A DNA stretch of 64,000 bases from Cruorifilaria tuberocauda (Eukaryota > Nematoda > Chromadorea > Rhabditida > Onchocercidae), in the NCBI GenBank assembly GCA_013365365.1, contig JABVXU010000014.1:248001-312000 (forward strand), given 5' to 3'. Shown piece by piece: positions 42,844-56,216 of the stretch. The notes beneath the pieces are model-generated. The model did no database searches, was not told where the DNA came from, and saw only the letters and a program-made list of their open reading frames with translations. How positions within the stretch are numbered: position 1 is the first letter of the stretch; each line of letters begins with the position of its first letter. Both the position numbers and the translations under genes were made by a program.

Positions 42844-45800
42844 TCCTGAAATTAAGCTTAAATCTGATACTTGTGATCTGCCGATGGATTTTTCTGAGCT
42901 TGCAACAGAGATCGAGAATAGCTCGATTATCCTACACATTATTTTTCATTACTGGAGAGCTTTGAAGTCGAAAACCATGAGAAGGTCTTGCAAAAGTCCT
43001 GCTAGCTGCTAGAGATATCCTTATCATCATGGAAATATTGCGTCATTCTTAATAGTTAATTGTCTCTCATCCTTTTGATCCGAGAGGGAACTTATGGAGA
43101 GCAACGATTTCATCAATAAAGCATGAATTTATGTTGAACGAAAGAAGATATAAAAGTGATTGGATAATAGATAAAGATAAGTAAAGAGCGTAACGCATAC
43201 CTAATAATTTACTGAATTGCATTCTTTTATAATAATTTCCTGAAAACACATTTAAAATAATGTGAGTAGCAGTTTTGACAATTCTAACAAAAAATGTAAT
43301 CTGGGAAATGACAGAAATGGAATAATCATTTCCTATTCTTAATGTATTCAAAAATGCCAACAAGAATTTGTTGAATTGTATGATAAAATTTTGCCTTTTT
43401 TTCATTACCCTAAAAATGAATTAAATTTTCGAAAATTGAATTATCGCAGTCTTTCAAAATGAAACATGAAAATTCTTTATGTTTTTTGCTTCCAGCAATC
43501 AAATTTTCTTAAAATATCGGTGGTATGTTTTGTAAATGTTTATATTAAAATATATAAAAAGTTAATCATAAATAAAATCAATTAATATTTTTTATTCCAA
43601 ACTATTGAACAACAAAACGAAACAATTTATTCTAGGAATATAGTATACTATCATTACTGCGTGTAAATAAGAGATCAGAGTGATCAGTATTATGACATAT
43701 CCTAAATTGACATTGCCAAAGTTAACAGTGCACATTGTACAAACTGGATAAAGGTTTTTCATATCTTATTCAGTGATGTTACTTTACTATACTTACTTGT
43801 GTATTACTTGTTGTAGTAATTATAATATTACCATACTATGACTTTTATACCGCGTATTACTACCTTATTTCTATTTATTTGATATCTTACAGTTATCAAC
43901 TTATTATTTTTTATTTTTCTGATTTTCCAAAAAAATATTAATTTATTGACTTTTTCAATTTTCCTAGAAAATCCTTTCAATTCTAATTTTAATGAATAAA
44001 TTGTGGATTATACCAAAATATAATAGATGCTTAAAGTAAAATGGCAACAGTATCACAAACTACTGAGATATTGGTAGGATCAAATGAACTACAGTTACTA
44101 TCCAAAATAAATTGTTGCTGCAAGAAATACCGCATTGGAAAACGATCAGAGATATGAACGAACTGACCGAGATATCTCTTCTTCACCTCAGTGAAAGTGA
44201 GAGGAGTTTGGTCTAGATCGGAAGGAAGCTAACATTCGGTGAAGCCTACAAAAACATCTAATATCTGATTGGATGAGTCCTTATTGCAACTTTTTGGCAA
44301 TGCGCCTTTTAAATACATATGCTAGCAATGTTTTTCGCTTGCCATTCTTCTTAGAACATAATTACGAGTAATCAAAGTTAAGAAAAAGCAACCCATCAAA
44401 GAATTTCCATGAGACAAATTAATTAGCTACGGAAAATTTGAAATGAAGTAGATAGTACTTCTTTTTCCGAGCATTACAAAGTTCAATTCATGCTTACTTA
44501 CACTTAAAATTTTATCATTCAAAATCTAACCGTCAATACAATGCATTAGACTTGAATAAGCAACTTTTCGCTAATAAAGATAATGACAGTTATAAGTCTC
44601 TGGAATATTCCTTACATTCAGTAAGTCAGAGAGTAACTGTTAACGTGAAGAGAAAACTACTCCCGGTAGAAATGTACCAAATTCGTCATTTCTGTCTAAA
44701 GGAACAGTCGGATGTGTTCGATCAAATCTGATTAGGACATAAATCAAGTTCGTTTTTTCTTCTTTATTGAGAGAAACAAAAAGAAGAAAATGGAAGAATA
44801 ATGCTGGTTTGACAAAAGATTAACCAATGATAACGGGGAGAATATTGATCTATCAGCAATAATCACTATCATTCCGTGAAATGATCAGAAGTGAATGATA
44901 AGGATAAAACTTAAATAAAGAAAACAGGTATCTTTCAATTATCATTGCCTTATTGCTAAATTTTGCTAATTTTATTATTCGAAATTTTAGAGGCAATGTT
45001 GCTAAAGAATAGCTAATGGAATTAGCACATAAAATGCTTTTGAAATCAAAGATATATAAATAAAAAATTAAAAGATGAAGTGTTATCGTTGGATTTCTAA
45101 TGAGCATTATTGATTGATCTTATACAGCATTTCCTAAAAAATTTTCAGTATCAGTATGAAAACTGGTTTTATCAGTTCTTGCTGTGCTTAAATGACGAAG
45201 TAATAAAGCAAACAGAATTGCAAGAATTAAAAGATCAAAATAAAGCTAACTTTTAGTTTTGTGATAGCAAAAATAAAATTAATCTTTTAAATTTAAATTT
45301 ATGCATTTTCATTATTGACACTATTAAACTTTCTTTCTTTTAGGCGTAAAAGATTCAACGCTTCCTATTGTTTTATCGTAATGTGTACAGTTGAGAAAAA
45401 ATTTTTAAAACATTTTCACGTGTATGACGCAAAAATTCTTACGGAGAAAAGAAAGAAAATTGGAACGAACAAACTGATAATTTTTATCAAACATTGATAG
45501 CTGATTAAAAAAAAATATTTTGTGAAAATTTTGATATTAAATATGAAAAAAGGTAGCATGTGTATTATCTAATAATCTCTAGCAGCATGATATTATGTCG
45601 AGTTTTTATATTTAGAAAATTTTGAACACAGTGAGAAAATTGCATCATTGAATTTGATTGACAAATCGATCAATCAATCGATCAAATCATTATATGATAA
45701 TTTTAATTTAGTTATATAGCAATTAGATATAAGCATTCATGAAATAAATAGCATGATTATTGTGAACATTTCTTTCTCATACTGTTTTGTGCAAAGTTTA

Positions 45801-46120
45801 ATTCTTCACTTTCATTTTTTATTGATAAAACAGTGAATGAATAAGAGGAATAACTTATCATTTATTGTCTCATTTTATCAACATGACAACAAATGAAGTT
45901 AGAGATGATTAATGCTAACAAACTTAATCTTATTTCTAATAATCCATGCATCCTCAAATACCAGTCCTTTTGTTTTTCAGTTGTGATAAGTTTATCACTC
46001 AGACATTATTCCAGATGATTATTTTCCTGTTAAATGATTAAGTTGTATACATTTTTCACAAACCGGTCAACTCTCAACTATTCTATCCGAACAAAACATT
46101 ATTCTCTTTTTCCTAACTGT

Positions 46121-46140
46121 TATCATATCATATCATATCA
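46121..46140. repeat. (TATCA)4 tandem repeat
   Basis: Four perfect copies of a 5-base unit. Confidence 0.9.
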
Positions 46141-47179
46141 ATCTCTAATTCACTTTTCTCAAAACATAAATTCGAATAACATTCATATCGAAGCAAGTAA
46201 ATTCTTATATCTTCGAAGAAATATTGCACTACTGTTTCACAAAATATACGAACTTCGTTCACTTCATGAACATTGTGGAATTGTGAAGGAACAAGGAGTA
46301 AGCACTGAATTGAATTTGTTTCATAATTAATTGCATTAATGTTGACAACCTGAATTGAAAAACAAATTCATTTGATGTTAAATTATAAATCATATACGGA
46401 TCTTATTTAATTTTGAGAGTTCGAAGCAACGAAATGGATTGGATTGAAGCAGAATGAGATTTCAGATTAATCAGATTGGATGATTTGATCAAGTGATAAT
46501 TAGTGCTACTTCATTCAAACGCTAATTTCAACGAGAAAACCTAAAATGTGAAGCCCCCCACATCACTAAGTTATCATACATTCTTAACGATAGAGTTTTA
46601 TTCCGACTAGCCAAAGCAAGACTGTTTCCAAAGTGAGATGGGAATAAAGACAAGAAAATATTGCATGACAATTAAGCGATGTCCAATACTGTCCAGAATG
46701 AACTGCATTATATCATGCTTGTATATTATCAAGCAAGCAGACCTAATCTTTAGACTAAAATAGAAGAGAGCTAAAATAATTCAATTACTAATATTAGCAT
46801 CAAAAAATCCGGCTTACTCATTAAAATTATTAGCTTAATCAATGAAAAAGTAATCGACGAGCCAATAAAGTAAGTGTGAATTATTCTTTTCAAGCAAGAA
46901 ATTATTGCAATCACCGCAATTATGTAAATTTGCTTTGCATCCTTTGAATATCACTTCATCATTGTCTCCTCTATCCTCTATTCCTCTTTTTTAAAATATC
47001 AATTTTATTTATTTACTTTGAGCACTTACTTATTTACAATTAACTTATTTCTTATATTTCATATAACAATTTTTTTGGAAGTGACTAAAGTTGTCATTGA
47101 TGGTAATAATAATGATATTAAATAATCATAAATAATAGTAATAACAATAATGACAATAAACAATAATAGCAAATAATGA

Positions 47180-47180
<1 letters not shown>

Positions 47181-47221
<41 letters not shown>
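47181..47221. repeat. (ATA)n trinucleotide microsatellite
   Basis: About 13 uninterrupted copies, set in a wider ATA/ATAA-rich stretch from about 47100. Confidence 0.95.
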
Positions 47222-47225
<4 letters not shown>

Positions 47226-47892
47226 GAAATGGAGGCTTATTGAAATGATGATTAAAAAGTTTTCTGATGATAAGAGATCGCTTTTCAGAACGATAAAAAT
47301 GAACAGATAAGAAATGTCAGAAAGTTCAATAACAAGTTAATTAAAGAAATGTAATTTTGTTGGAATCAAAAGTGAAAATTCCTACATTCCGCTAATCGAT
47401 TTTTGTGTTATTCTGCTTGCTATTCTCTGCAACTTTATCTCCACTTTCTGGATCGACAACTGTTTCCGGATTGATTAATTGAGTCGCACAGATAATAATG
47501 CCATAAAGATTTACACTATGACATTAACAATGCTACAACATTCTTTGCAAGGAAAAAATTCAAAGTTTAAATTTAAAAAATTCTCAAGTTTGAGATTTCC
47601 GATTGATGCATGAAATCCAGCAAGAGTAAAATTATAAACATTGTATGAGGAGCTTGCATGATGTTATCATTGATAATATTCATTGAAATAACCTTTTAAA
47701 ACTGTCACTTCTTTGTCTTTTTAGACATCTAATCTGATGGTAAAAGACTTTCCAGAAGCGATTTAAAATGCTCAAATATTTAGTATTCTAACGATTGCTT
47801 CAGTTTTGAACGACTTCATTCACTTTTACTTGCATGGATTGTTTTCACAAAACTTTTAATAAACTTTTGAATCAATACATAACTGAAGATGG

Positions 47893-47920
47893 TTTTCCGT
47901 TTCCGTTTCCGTTTTCCGTT
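47893..47920. repeat. (TTTCCG)n hexamer repeat
   Basis: Four imperfect copies of TTTCCG followed by a pyrimidine-rich stretch to about 47930; more GC-rich than the neighbourhood. Confidence 0.85.
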
Positions 47921-50595
47921 CTCCCTCCTCCACTCGCCGTTCTGAAGTTCGCTCCTTTTAAAAGATTGGAACTGAAAATTAGACAGAGGAAGTGGGATTC
48001 GATTAAGTGAACTACATTGCACTGATATCCATCCTGCAAAGAAGCGTATAACTTCGCAGTATTTTGATTAATTAATAATAAAGTTCTGCTGGATTGATAA
48101 TTTTCAAAATTCTCTGATTAGCTGAGAAATAGGAATTTATTGTTAAAAATTATCACATGCTGCAACAACGACTAACAATAAACAACAAAGAGGATGTTTT
48201 ATCATTTTCTCGGATTTCCTTCATTGACAACATTACGACTTATATTGAAAATCAAGAACTTAAACGAAGGGAATTCTAATTCCAATTCCAATTTCAATTT
48301 CAATATAGAGTTGACTTGTTTCGACATTACACCTACATGCAGTGCATGTTTATCTCTAAATTCTATGAATTCTTTGTGGTTTCTTTTTCTTGCTAATCTA
48401 TCTCACAACTGGAATCCATAGCAATGAGTAGATTTTCAACCGTATCACAAAGTGGAACAGTTCATTTCTTCAGTTCATTATCATTTCCGTTTTCACGTGT
48501 ACTTGCTGCACTCCGACTGATATCTTCAATTCTTGAAGTTATTCCTTTACTGTGTTTATTTGCTCCAAACAAAGCCATTTTTCTTTTTTGAAAAAATTAA
48601 GCATTCTTGTTTCCACTGATAACTGATAAGGAAAAGAATTAGAGATAGAATTTTTCGATAAATATAATATTAACCAGGTCAACACACACATACAAAGAAC
48701 AGACACACACATTACTCAGTATTGTCTGAATAATTTTAAGTTGCGATTTCAAATTCTTCCAAGAAAAAAAGCAACGATAATATGTTTATGACCGTATCAA
48801 TTATTCACCGTCATGATCAGTTAAGTTAATTCAATGAGAATGATGAATGTGCTATTGATCGAAAAAAAACGGACGATAAAACCATATTCCTGACAGGAAA
48901 GCGTTGTTTTTCAGGATACATGGATTTAAAAGGAAAAAAAAATGAAGAAAGCTCAAATTTAGTAATCACGACTTAGCAATAGCACGATAAATACGCAACT
49001 ACATACTTAATACAAGGTGATAAATTACTTAATACAAGGTAATGACGTACCAGTGCCAGTTGGAGGAATATCACGATAAAAGTTCGCTGTGACTCCAATG
49101 TAAAAACTTTTAGATTAAAGTTATAATTCTTTGCAAATTGTATTTGTTGAGAGAGAAATGAATGATTGCCTTTGAAAAACTTTCATATTTTTAGGGAAAA
49201 AAAGAGAATTTAAGGATTTTCTAAGGTTAATTTTAACAATAATGAATCGATTTTTATACAAAATTATAATTCTCTCTCATTCATAAACAATTTCAATGTT
49301 TTTACTAATATTTGAATTGTTCGTTCTAACTGTTTCATTCAGTTATCAAAGGTTTTCACCGGTAATACTCCTTCCCATTTCATCACCTCTCATTTCTTTA
49401 CTCGATTTTTCCTGATCGTTCCGGAAGAGAATCAAAAAACGAATTTAAATGACACAAAAAGCATCTAAAAGCAAAACATTCCGATGGCAAACAACGAAAT
49501 AGCACAAATCAAAGCAATGATAAAGTGGTAAATGCCAAAACTGACAACAACGAAATTTCTCAATGAACCGACAAAGAAATACATCACATCACCTGGTGGA
49601 AATTTACAGTTCTCCTTCAGGAACCGGAATTCTTTTCCTTATACGTGACTGTATTACTTCGTCTTGACTAAATGCTTCTCTTCAAGCTTTAACACAGCAG
49701 TCATTGACCGTTTGCTTTTCTCAACAATACTGCTCATGAAAAGGTCGTCTAATTTAAAGCTCTCAACATCTTCTCAAGGCAAATGGAAATAGGCGCAAAA
49801 GGAGGAGACATATCGTCTGTATCAAGATAGGTCGGAGCAAATGGAAATTTTCAGCAACGCATAGTGAGTGTAAAATCATTCCTTCATTCTGCATTGCAAT
49901 GAACGTCAAGAGATCAGAAGGGTTAAAGGTCAGTGAATCAAAACGACCTTTACGTTATTGCCACCATTTGTATTGAAGAAGAAGATTGTCATTTTACAAC
50001 TGAATAAAATTGCAATATTCTAAAAAAAGAAGAACCAATTATTCGAACACTAAAAACGTTATATTAATAGAATCGGCAAAACATATTTAATTGATAGATA
50101 AAACTTTGGAAAACATCGGATATCGATAACATTGGGCTGAGAAATATTGCAAGAAAGAAAAGGAAATATTCTTCTACTAATTCGAACGTCGAGAATTCAT
50201 TTTCATTACTATTTCTAAATCATTCACAGATACAAATACTCTGTGTGATTCACCACTAATTAGGAAATATTTAATTTAACTGTTCGATGTTTGATATGTG
50301 TTAATTTTAAATCATTCGAGAAAAACGATTCAAGTTTAACTAAACTGAACAATTGAAACAAACAAGTTATTTCAATTAAATTTCGCTTAGTAACATTTGT
50401 AAAAAGTAAGGAATAACTGATGCAAAAAGAAGGAAAAGTACTTAGTTGAAGTTGAAATGTGGAAAAAAACTAGTTACGAAATTCGATAATTTTTCAAGCA
50501 GAAACCTTGCAGGCTTTAACTACAAGTTCACCAATTCATTTTTACATAAAATTTTAGACAAAAAACCTGTATAATCATAACAATCACAATCATTA

Positions 50596-53500
50596 TCACT
50601 CGGTTTTCTGTAACAATGCGGTAACTCTCGCCGTATTAGCATTATCGGTACGTACGGTACCATTCAAATGTTGCTTCAGGTGTTTTTCAAGTTCTTGAGG
50701 AGAAGCACAAATCTTCTGGCATACCGAGCAAACTGTTTTCCACATCCACATTACAGTATTCATTTGATTTGGAGTACAACCACCGGAATTACTTACTTGC
50801 GGCAGTAATGGTAATGGAAAGGGTAAAACTGAAAATGGTGACGGTGTCGGTGGTGCAGGAGGAGCAGCAGCAGACTGAGATGATGGCGAGTGTAATCCAA
50901 ATCTACCGGGACGTAACGGATTACCTTTTGGATCGAAAGATCCGATGCGAAGTGCTCCTTCGGCACCTAAACCAAATGCAGGTAGTAATTCTGACCGCAG
51001 GATACTATCGGCACCAAATTCAAAAATACGACGGCCTCTTCTGGACGGACTCTGCTGCCACATATGAGTACCCATGTGTACCTTTAAATTACCGCGTGTG
51101 GTAAACGCCCTGTTGCACACTTCACATTTGAAAGGTTTATCACCTGAAATCAAATTAGAACAAAATTACCTGTCGTCTGATAATATGTTATTGAATGTGT
51201 TCGGGAAGTTTCATAACTCACCTGTATGAGTTCGCATATGAATTTGCAGGGCAGAACTGCTGCTGAAATGTTTGAAGCACACGCCACATTGGTGTTTCGA
51301 TAGTATGGGAGCTTGCCGCGGAGGTGGTGGTTCGGTTTCCGCCCACATCTTCTGCATTGCATCCAAGGGATTCGGTGTACTACTGAGAGGTGGGGGGATT
51401 TGAACGGATACGGAAGATGTCGGGGATGACTTCTCATCTGCAGTTTCATCGTTTTGCTGTTGTTCTTCCTCCTCTCGTTGCTGTTGCTGTTGTTCTTCTT
51501 GCCGTTGTTGTTGGTACCGAGGTGAATTGTCATCACCGGCGGATTCTGATATACCCTGCTGACATTCATCAGTATCCATTCTGAAGAAATCCCGATAGTC
51601 ATCCAAGAAATCTATTCAGAGATGAGAGGAAATTCAAAGTTATAATTAAATATGCCTCACGTACCGTTCATTCTCAGCATGACTAAATGAAGCACGATCC
51701 TCATCCTCCTCCTCCTCCTCATCATCGTCATCATCATCATCTTCATCATCATCGTCGTCATCGTCATCGTCATCACTATCGTTAGAGTGGCCATCCGGTG
51801 AGCAGGGATAATGAATTTGATGTTTCGATGACATATGCCGTTTCAGATTGCCCTTTGTTGTATATGTGGTACCACAGATGAAGCACTTCAATGAAGTACC
51901 ATCGAGATGTGTTCTAAAATAATAATCCTTCCTACTTATTCATTGTTTTACATTTATCTAGATGATTATTTCCACCCAAATAAATACAGTATCACACCAG
52001 AAATTTTCTCCGATTTCAGTTTTCTGCCTTCTGTCGATTTTTTAATCAAATTCAGAATCATTATCCTGATTTACTTGAGAAAATCATCTGAACTGGAAAA
52101 CTTTTATGGAAGAAATCTCAACGATAAGGAAGTCTTCCGCAAATGAACTTGCTTCGCTGAGAATAACTTTCAACTTCTACTTGACACTTTGAAATCATTA
52201 TGTAAGTAATTTCTTCTTCGTATAGTGAAATTCACCAAGAGATAATAAACGTACACTGCTGAATTATTTGCGTTTTGCAATAATTTTTGTTTAGCGAAAA
52301 ATCTCTCAAACTTACCTCATATGTAGTTCCAATTCAACCTGACTGGGAAAGAACTGATAGCAAGCGGTGCAGTTAGCCATCGGATCATTTGTATTTCCTG
52401 ATATCGCTGTTGATACAAGTGGCAGAGGTAAGCCATTATGTGAGCTACTCGTCGAAGCTACCTCATCATCATCTTTTGCAGGATGACTTGATCGGTCGGA
52501 TGGACTAAACATGTTTGGTAAAGTTTCTAGACGCAAAGGAGCAGTTGGCAATGATTCTGGGCGGGTAGTTGCCGGCATCGATGATTGTAGCAATTCTGAT
52601 TTTATCGAGTTCTGTTGTAGTTGGTGTTGTTGATGATGTTCTGGAATGGAAATATTTCCGGTAAGACTGAAATTTAATTTTGAACTTGCATGGATTTAAT
52701 CTTTACAGTTCAGTTTCCCATATGAATGAGACTGTACCTTCTTGTTTTGAAGTAATTTGATGGTTAACTGCGAATGGAATTGATCCGAGGGGTGTTTGAG
52801 GTGTAGTGGAAGCGGTTATCGGACTTGAAAGACCACGCGGTAAACCAAGCGGAAAGAACGGAAATGGCGGCATGAATGGTGATGACACGAGGTCATTCTT
52901 CATAGGTAACATCAGATTCGCAGCATTTACTTGAAGCATGGAAGAAGCACTGAAGAAGAAGGATAAACCTATAGTATCATGTATTACAGATATTATTATT
53001 TGTCCTTTTTAAAATAACTAAACTTGACGAGAAACAATCTAAATTTTTACTTTTCGCTTTCAAGATTGGTGTCCGGAATAAACGGAGTTCCAATTCAAGA
53101 GTAATTTCTTGAACAACTAAAAATTACCCATTTGTTGTGGGTGCTGATGAAGATGGATGATAATGTTGCTCGGTACGGCGATCAAAGCTTTGTGAAGAGG
53201 CTACTGGTACTTCGAACGGTGACAGAAGACCATTCCTACAGTTTATTCATTTAGATATCAAATCATTTCTTAGTAACACATAATAGATAAACGAATTTAT
53301 TTAGCATTATCTTCCACAGCTGATTTCCTCGAACTCAAAAAACAGAAAAAAGCTCAAAAATGATCAACTGATTTCTATTTCTATCACTTTTCTTCCCTTT
53401 CCCCATCTCATTTGATCTGTCTTTTTCCAAAATAAATTTTAACTTCTGCAATATGCCTTCTTCAATATTTGCTTGAAATTGGGAAACATGTTCATTATTC

Positions 53501-56149
53501 CTGTGTTCAAAATATAGATCTGTGAAATTAAACCTTTTCCACAAACATTCATTTGAAAATAGACTGAAGTAAGGAGAATAGAAAAGTGTTAACTCTTTAA
53601 TTAACCTGGTTGACTGGTTGGTATGTTGCGCGACGTGTTGTTGAAGCAGGTGAGCAGTAAAGAAGCGCTTTTGGCAGATGGGACATTGGTGATGGATATT
53701 TGTTGTGGCAGCAGCAAGTCCACGAAAGGAGTGCTTGGCCCGATGGACACCCATATGAGTTTTTAGGTTACCTTTTGTTGTAAATGCTCGTTGGCATATT
53801 TTACATTTAAAAGGTCTTTCACCTAGAGAAAACGAAAAAATAAATCTAAATATTGAATAAGATGAAATAAACACTGAAAGATTGAATAAGTTTTCAACCG
53901 ATTCCTATAAATAATGAAACTACTCCTAACTAAATTATGCAATTCTGAGCAATTTAGGTCACAGCATTTTAATCAAATCAGCAATTAGAATTATTGGAAG
54001 ATCTAAGGAAGTATGTGTTAGACAAACCAGTATGTGTTCTGTAATGCATTTGTAAGGCGCTTTTGCACGAAAGTACCCGTCTGCACAGTAAACACTGATT
54101 CGGATCCGTTGTTGGTAAGGCCTTATCGCCAACCAGAGCCCGTATCTTTTCCGATTCATCCGTCGTACTCACTTCCATCAATGCTTCCCAATCATCATCG
54201 TTGTTGAGTAGTGGTGCGGATGACGGACCGTTCAGGAATAAATCCGGATGCGAAGCAGGACGCAATGTCGCTGCTGCAGCTGCCGCAAACTGACCAAAAC
54301 TGAAGGGTGGCCTGATAACTGAAACTGAGAGTTATTATTAAGCATAAATAATCATGAAAGTAATGCATATTCATCCAAAACACTACAATTAGGAAGACGA
54401 ACAAAAGGCGGTCTATTCCGCTGTTGGAACATTCTCAATAAACTTCGAATTCAAAATTATTATAAACTAACATTGTTGCGGAATGGCAGGTACGGGTAGG
54501 AATTGCTGTTGCTGCGGTTGTTGCTTGTTTGGTGCCGGATTGGACAGATCCAGTACGGTATCTTTTACTGAAGCTGATGTTGAGGGAATGGTAGCGGCAG
54601 CAGTTGGTGTACCAAAAAAATGAGAAAACAGCATTCGGGACAGAGGTGCAGGAGCTGGAAGTGGTGGTGCTGACGCTAAAATGTTAGCAGGGACAGTGCC
54701 ACCACCATAGCTGAGATTGCTTGCGATAGCATCCGGACTTTTTGCTACCAGAGTATAGGAAGTTTGCATACGTGCTGGTACCGAACCACGATCAGCATCT
54801 GGTGACGTGCTAGGTTCCAAGGCACCTGTGGAAGCGCTACGTTGAAACAAATCACAACGATGTTCACGTATCTGCAAATACTTTCTAGCAGTTTTCAAAC
54901 TATTTTTGAAATCAAATGTGATGATATTTTTTCAAGCAAAATGAGGGACAAGCTTAAAAATCATGTCTTGTACCATCGTGCTAAAAGCTTTAATCATTAT
55001 CAAATTTAATTCAAAAAAATTTCCCTTAAAATTTTGCCATTTAAATTTCCATATCAGTTTTCTGTTGGCTTTATACGTATAGCCATTATTTCATTTAATC
55101 TGGCATGAAATTTATATAAAGCGAATTTAATTTTATAATCATTTAATTATCACGAAGTGTCATGCGTTGTGGAGGTTAATGCGGAGACGGTGAACGTGAG
55201 GCGAGCGGTAAACGGAGAAAATGAGGAGATGAGGTTTGGAATGATCATATCACCACCACATGAAACGTTTTTGAGAGAAAGAGCAAAACATGCATTATGA
55301 GTTGAAATAGGTCAATAATGCATCGAATATCTTTATGAGCAGTTCTGCTAGCAGAAGAATTCCTCCTTCCTGATTCATTTCAAACGAAATGGAAATTCAG
55401 CTTTTGCTGACAACCATTTCAAAGAGAGAACAGATGAACCAAACTTCCTAATGGAATTTTAAGATTAAATCTTAAATTTGCAAAAGCTTACAGGAAGTTG
55501 AAGAATCATTTGCTCGACAATCAATGTAATATCTATATTTCTATTAGCTAGATTAGAAAAATCAACGTATGCAGCAATTCTCAATGAGAATTCAATAATG
55601 AAAAAATATCGATTGATATCGATTTCATGATTGTACCGAAAAGCACTGATGCTAATGATGTGAAACAGTGTCAAAATAACAAAAATGCAGAAAATGAGAA
55701 TTCAAGTAATGGGTTGTTAGTTCAAATCGAAAATGTAATAATTATTATGGATCAACGGACTTCCCATTCCTGAAATTGATGGAAAATGGACACAGCTTGA
55801 TCGCTTAACTTATCTTTCTTGTCATACTTTTGTAGTGAGATGATAGGTTGGAATTAGAAGAAATTACTTTAAGAATGGAAAATTTAGTACTCAGAATATG
55901 AGAATTTATTTATTTAAGACAATATCAAAGTCTAAGGATATTGATTTCAGAGTTCCATCCGATCCGAAATTTCAATTTACAATTTCCCACTCTTAATATT
56001 AACTCAGATGAAAATAATATCAGCGAGAATCGATAGAGTATGATAATGAAATTTCTTATGCAGATATAAAACCAGTAATCATAATAATTCATGTGCAAGT
56101 ACAGTAATAATCATAATAATTATTATTGTTATTATTACTACCATTATTA

Positions 56150-56216
<67 letters not shown>

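Larger units (their letters stand above)
42849..50595. other. Gene-free stretch of about 7.7 kb
   Basis: Between the 5' end of the beta-glucuronidase gene and the 3' end of the Spalt-family gene. Open frames (43067-43405 minus, 46034-46330 plus, 47816-48022 minus, and others) are AT-biased, lack motifs and have no consistent splice partners. Simple repeats are present at 46121-46140, 47181-47221 and 47893-47920. It probably includes the 3' UTR of the Spalt gene and regulatory DNA. Confidence 0.55.

Noticed and set aside
43067..43405. 112-residue minus-strand frame upstream of beta-glucuronidase
   Set aside because: Hydrophobic by AT composition, no motif, isolated.
46034..46330. 98-residue plus-strand frame
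   Set aside because: Overlaps a TATCA repeat and shows codon use like non-coding AT-rich DNA.
51150..51602. 150-residue minus-strand frame overlapping sem-4 exon 51580-51222
   Set aside because: Out-of-frame shadow of the Gln-rich zinc-finger exon.
51581..51611. Earlier acceptor for sem-4 exon at 51612-51614
   Set aside because: Would break the phase from the preceding finger exon; the acceptor TTTCTTCAG at 51583-51581 restores it.
53335..53605. Read-through of sem-4 exon past 53606
   Set aside because: The donor at 53606 joins in phase to exon 53235; the read-through sequence loses zinc-finger-type composition.
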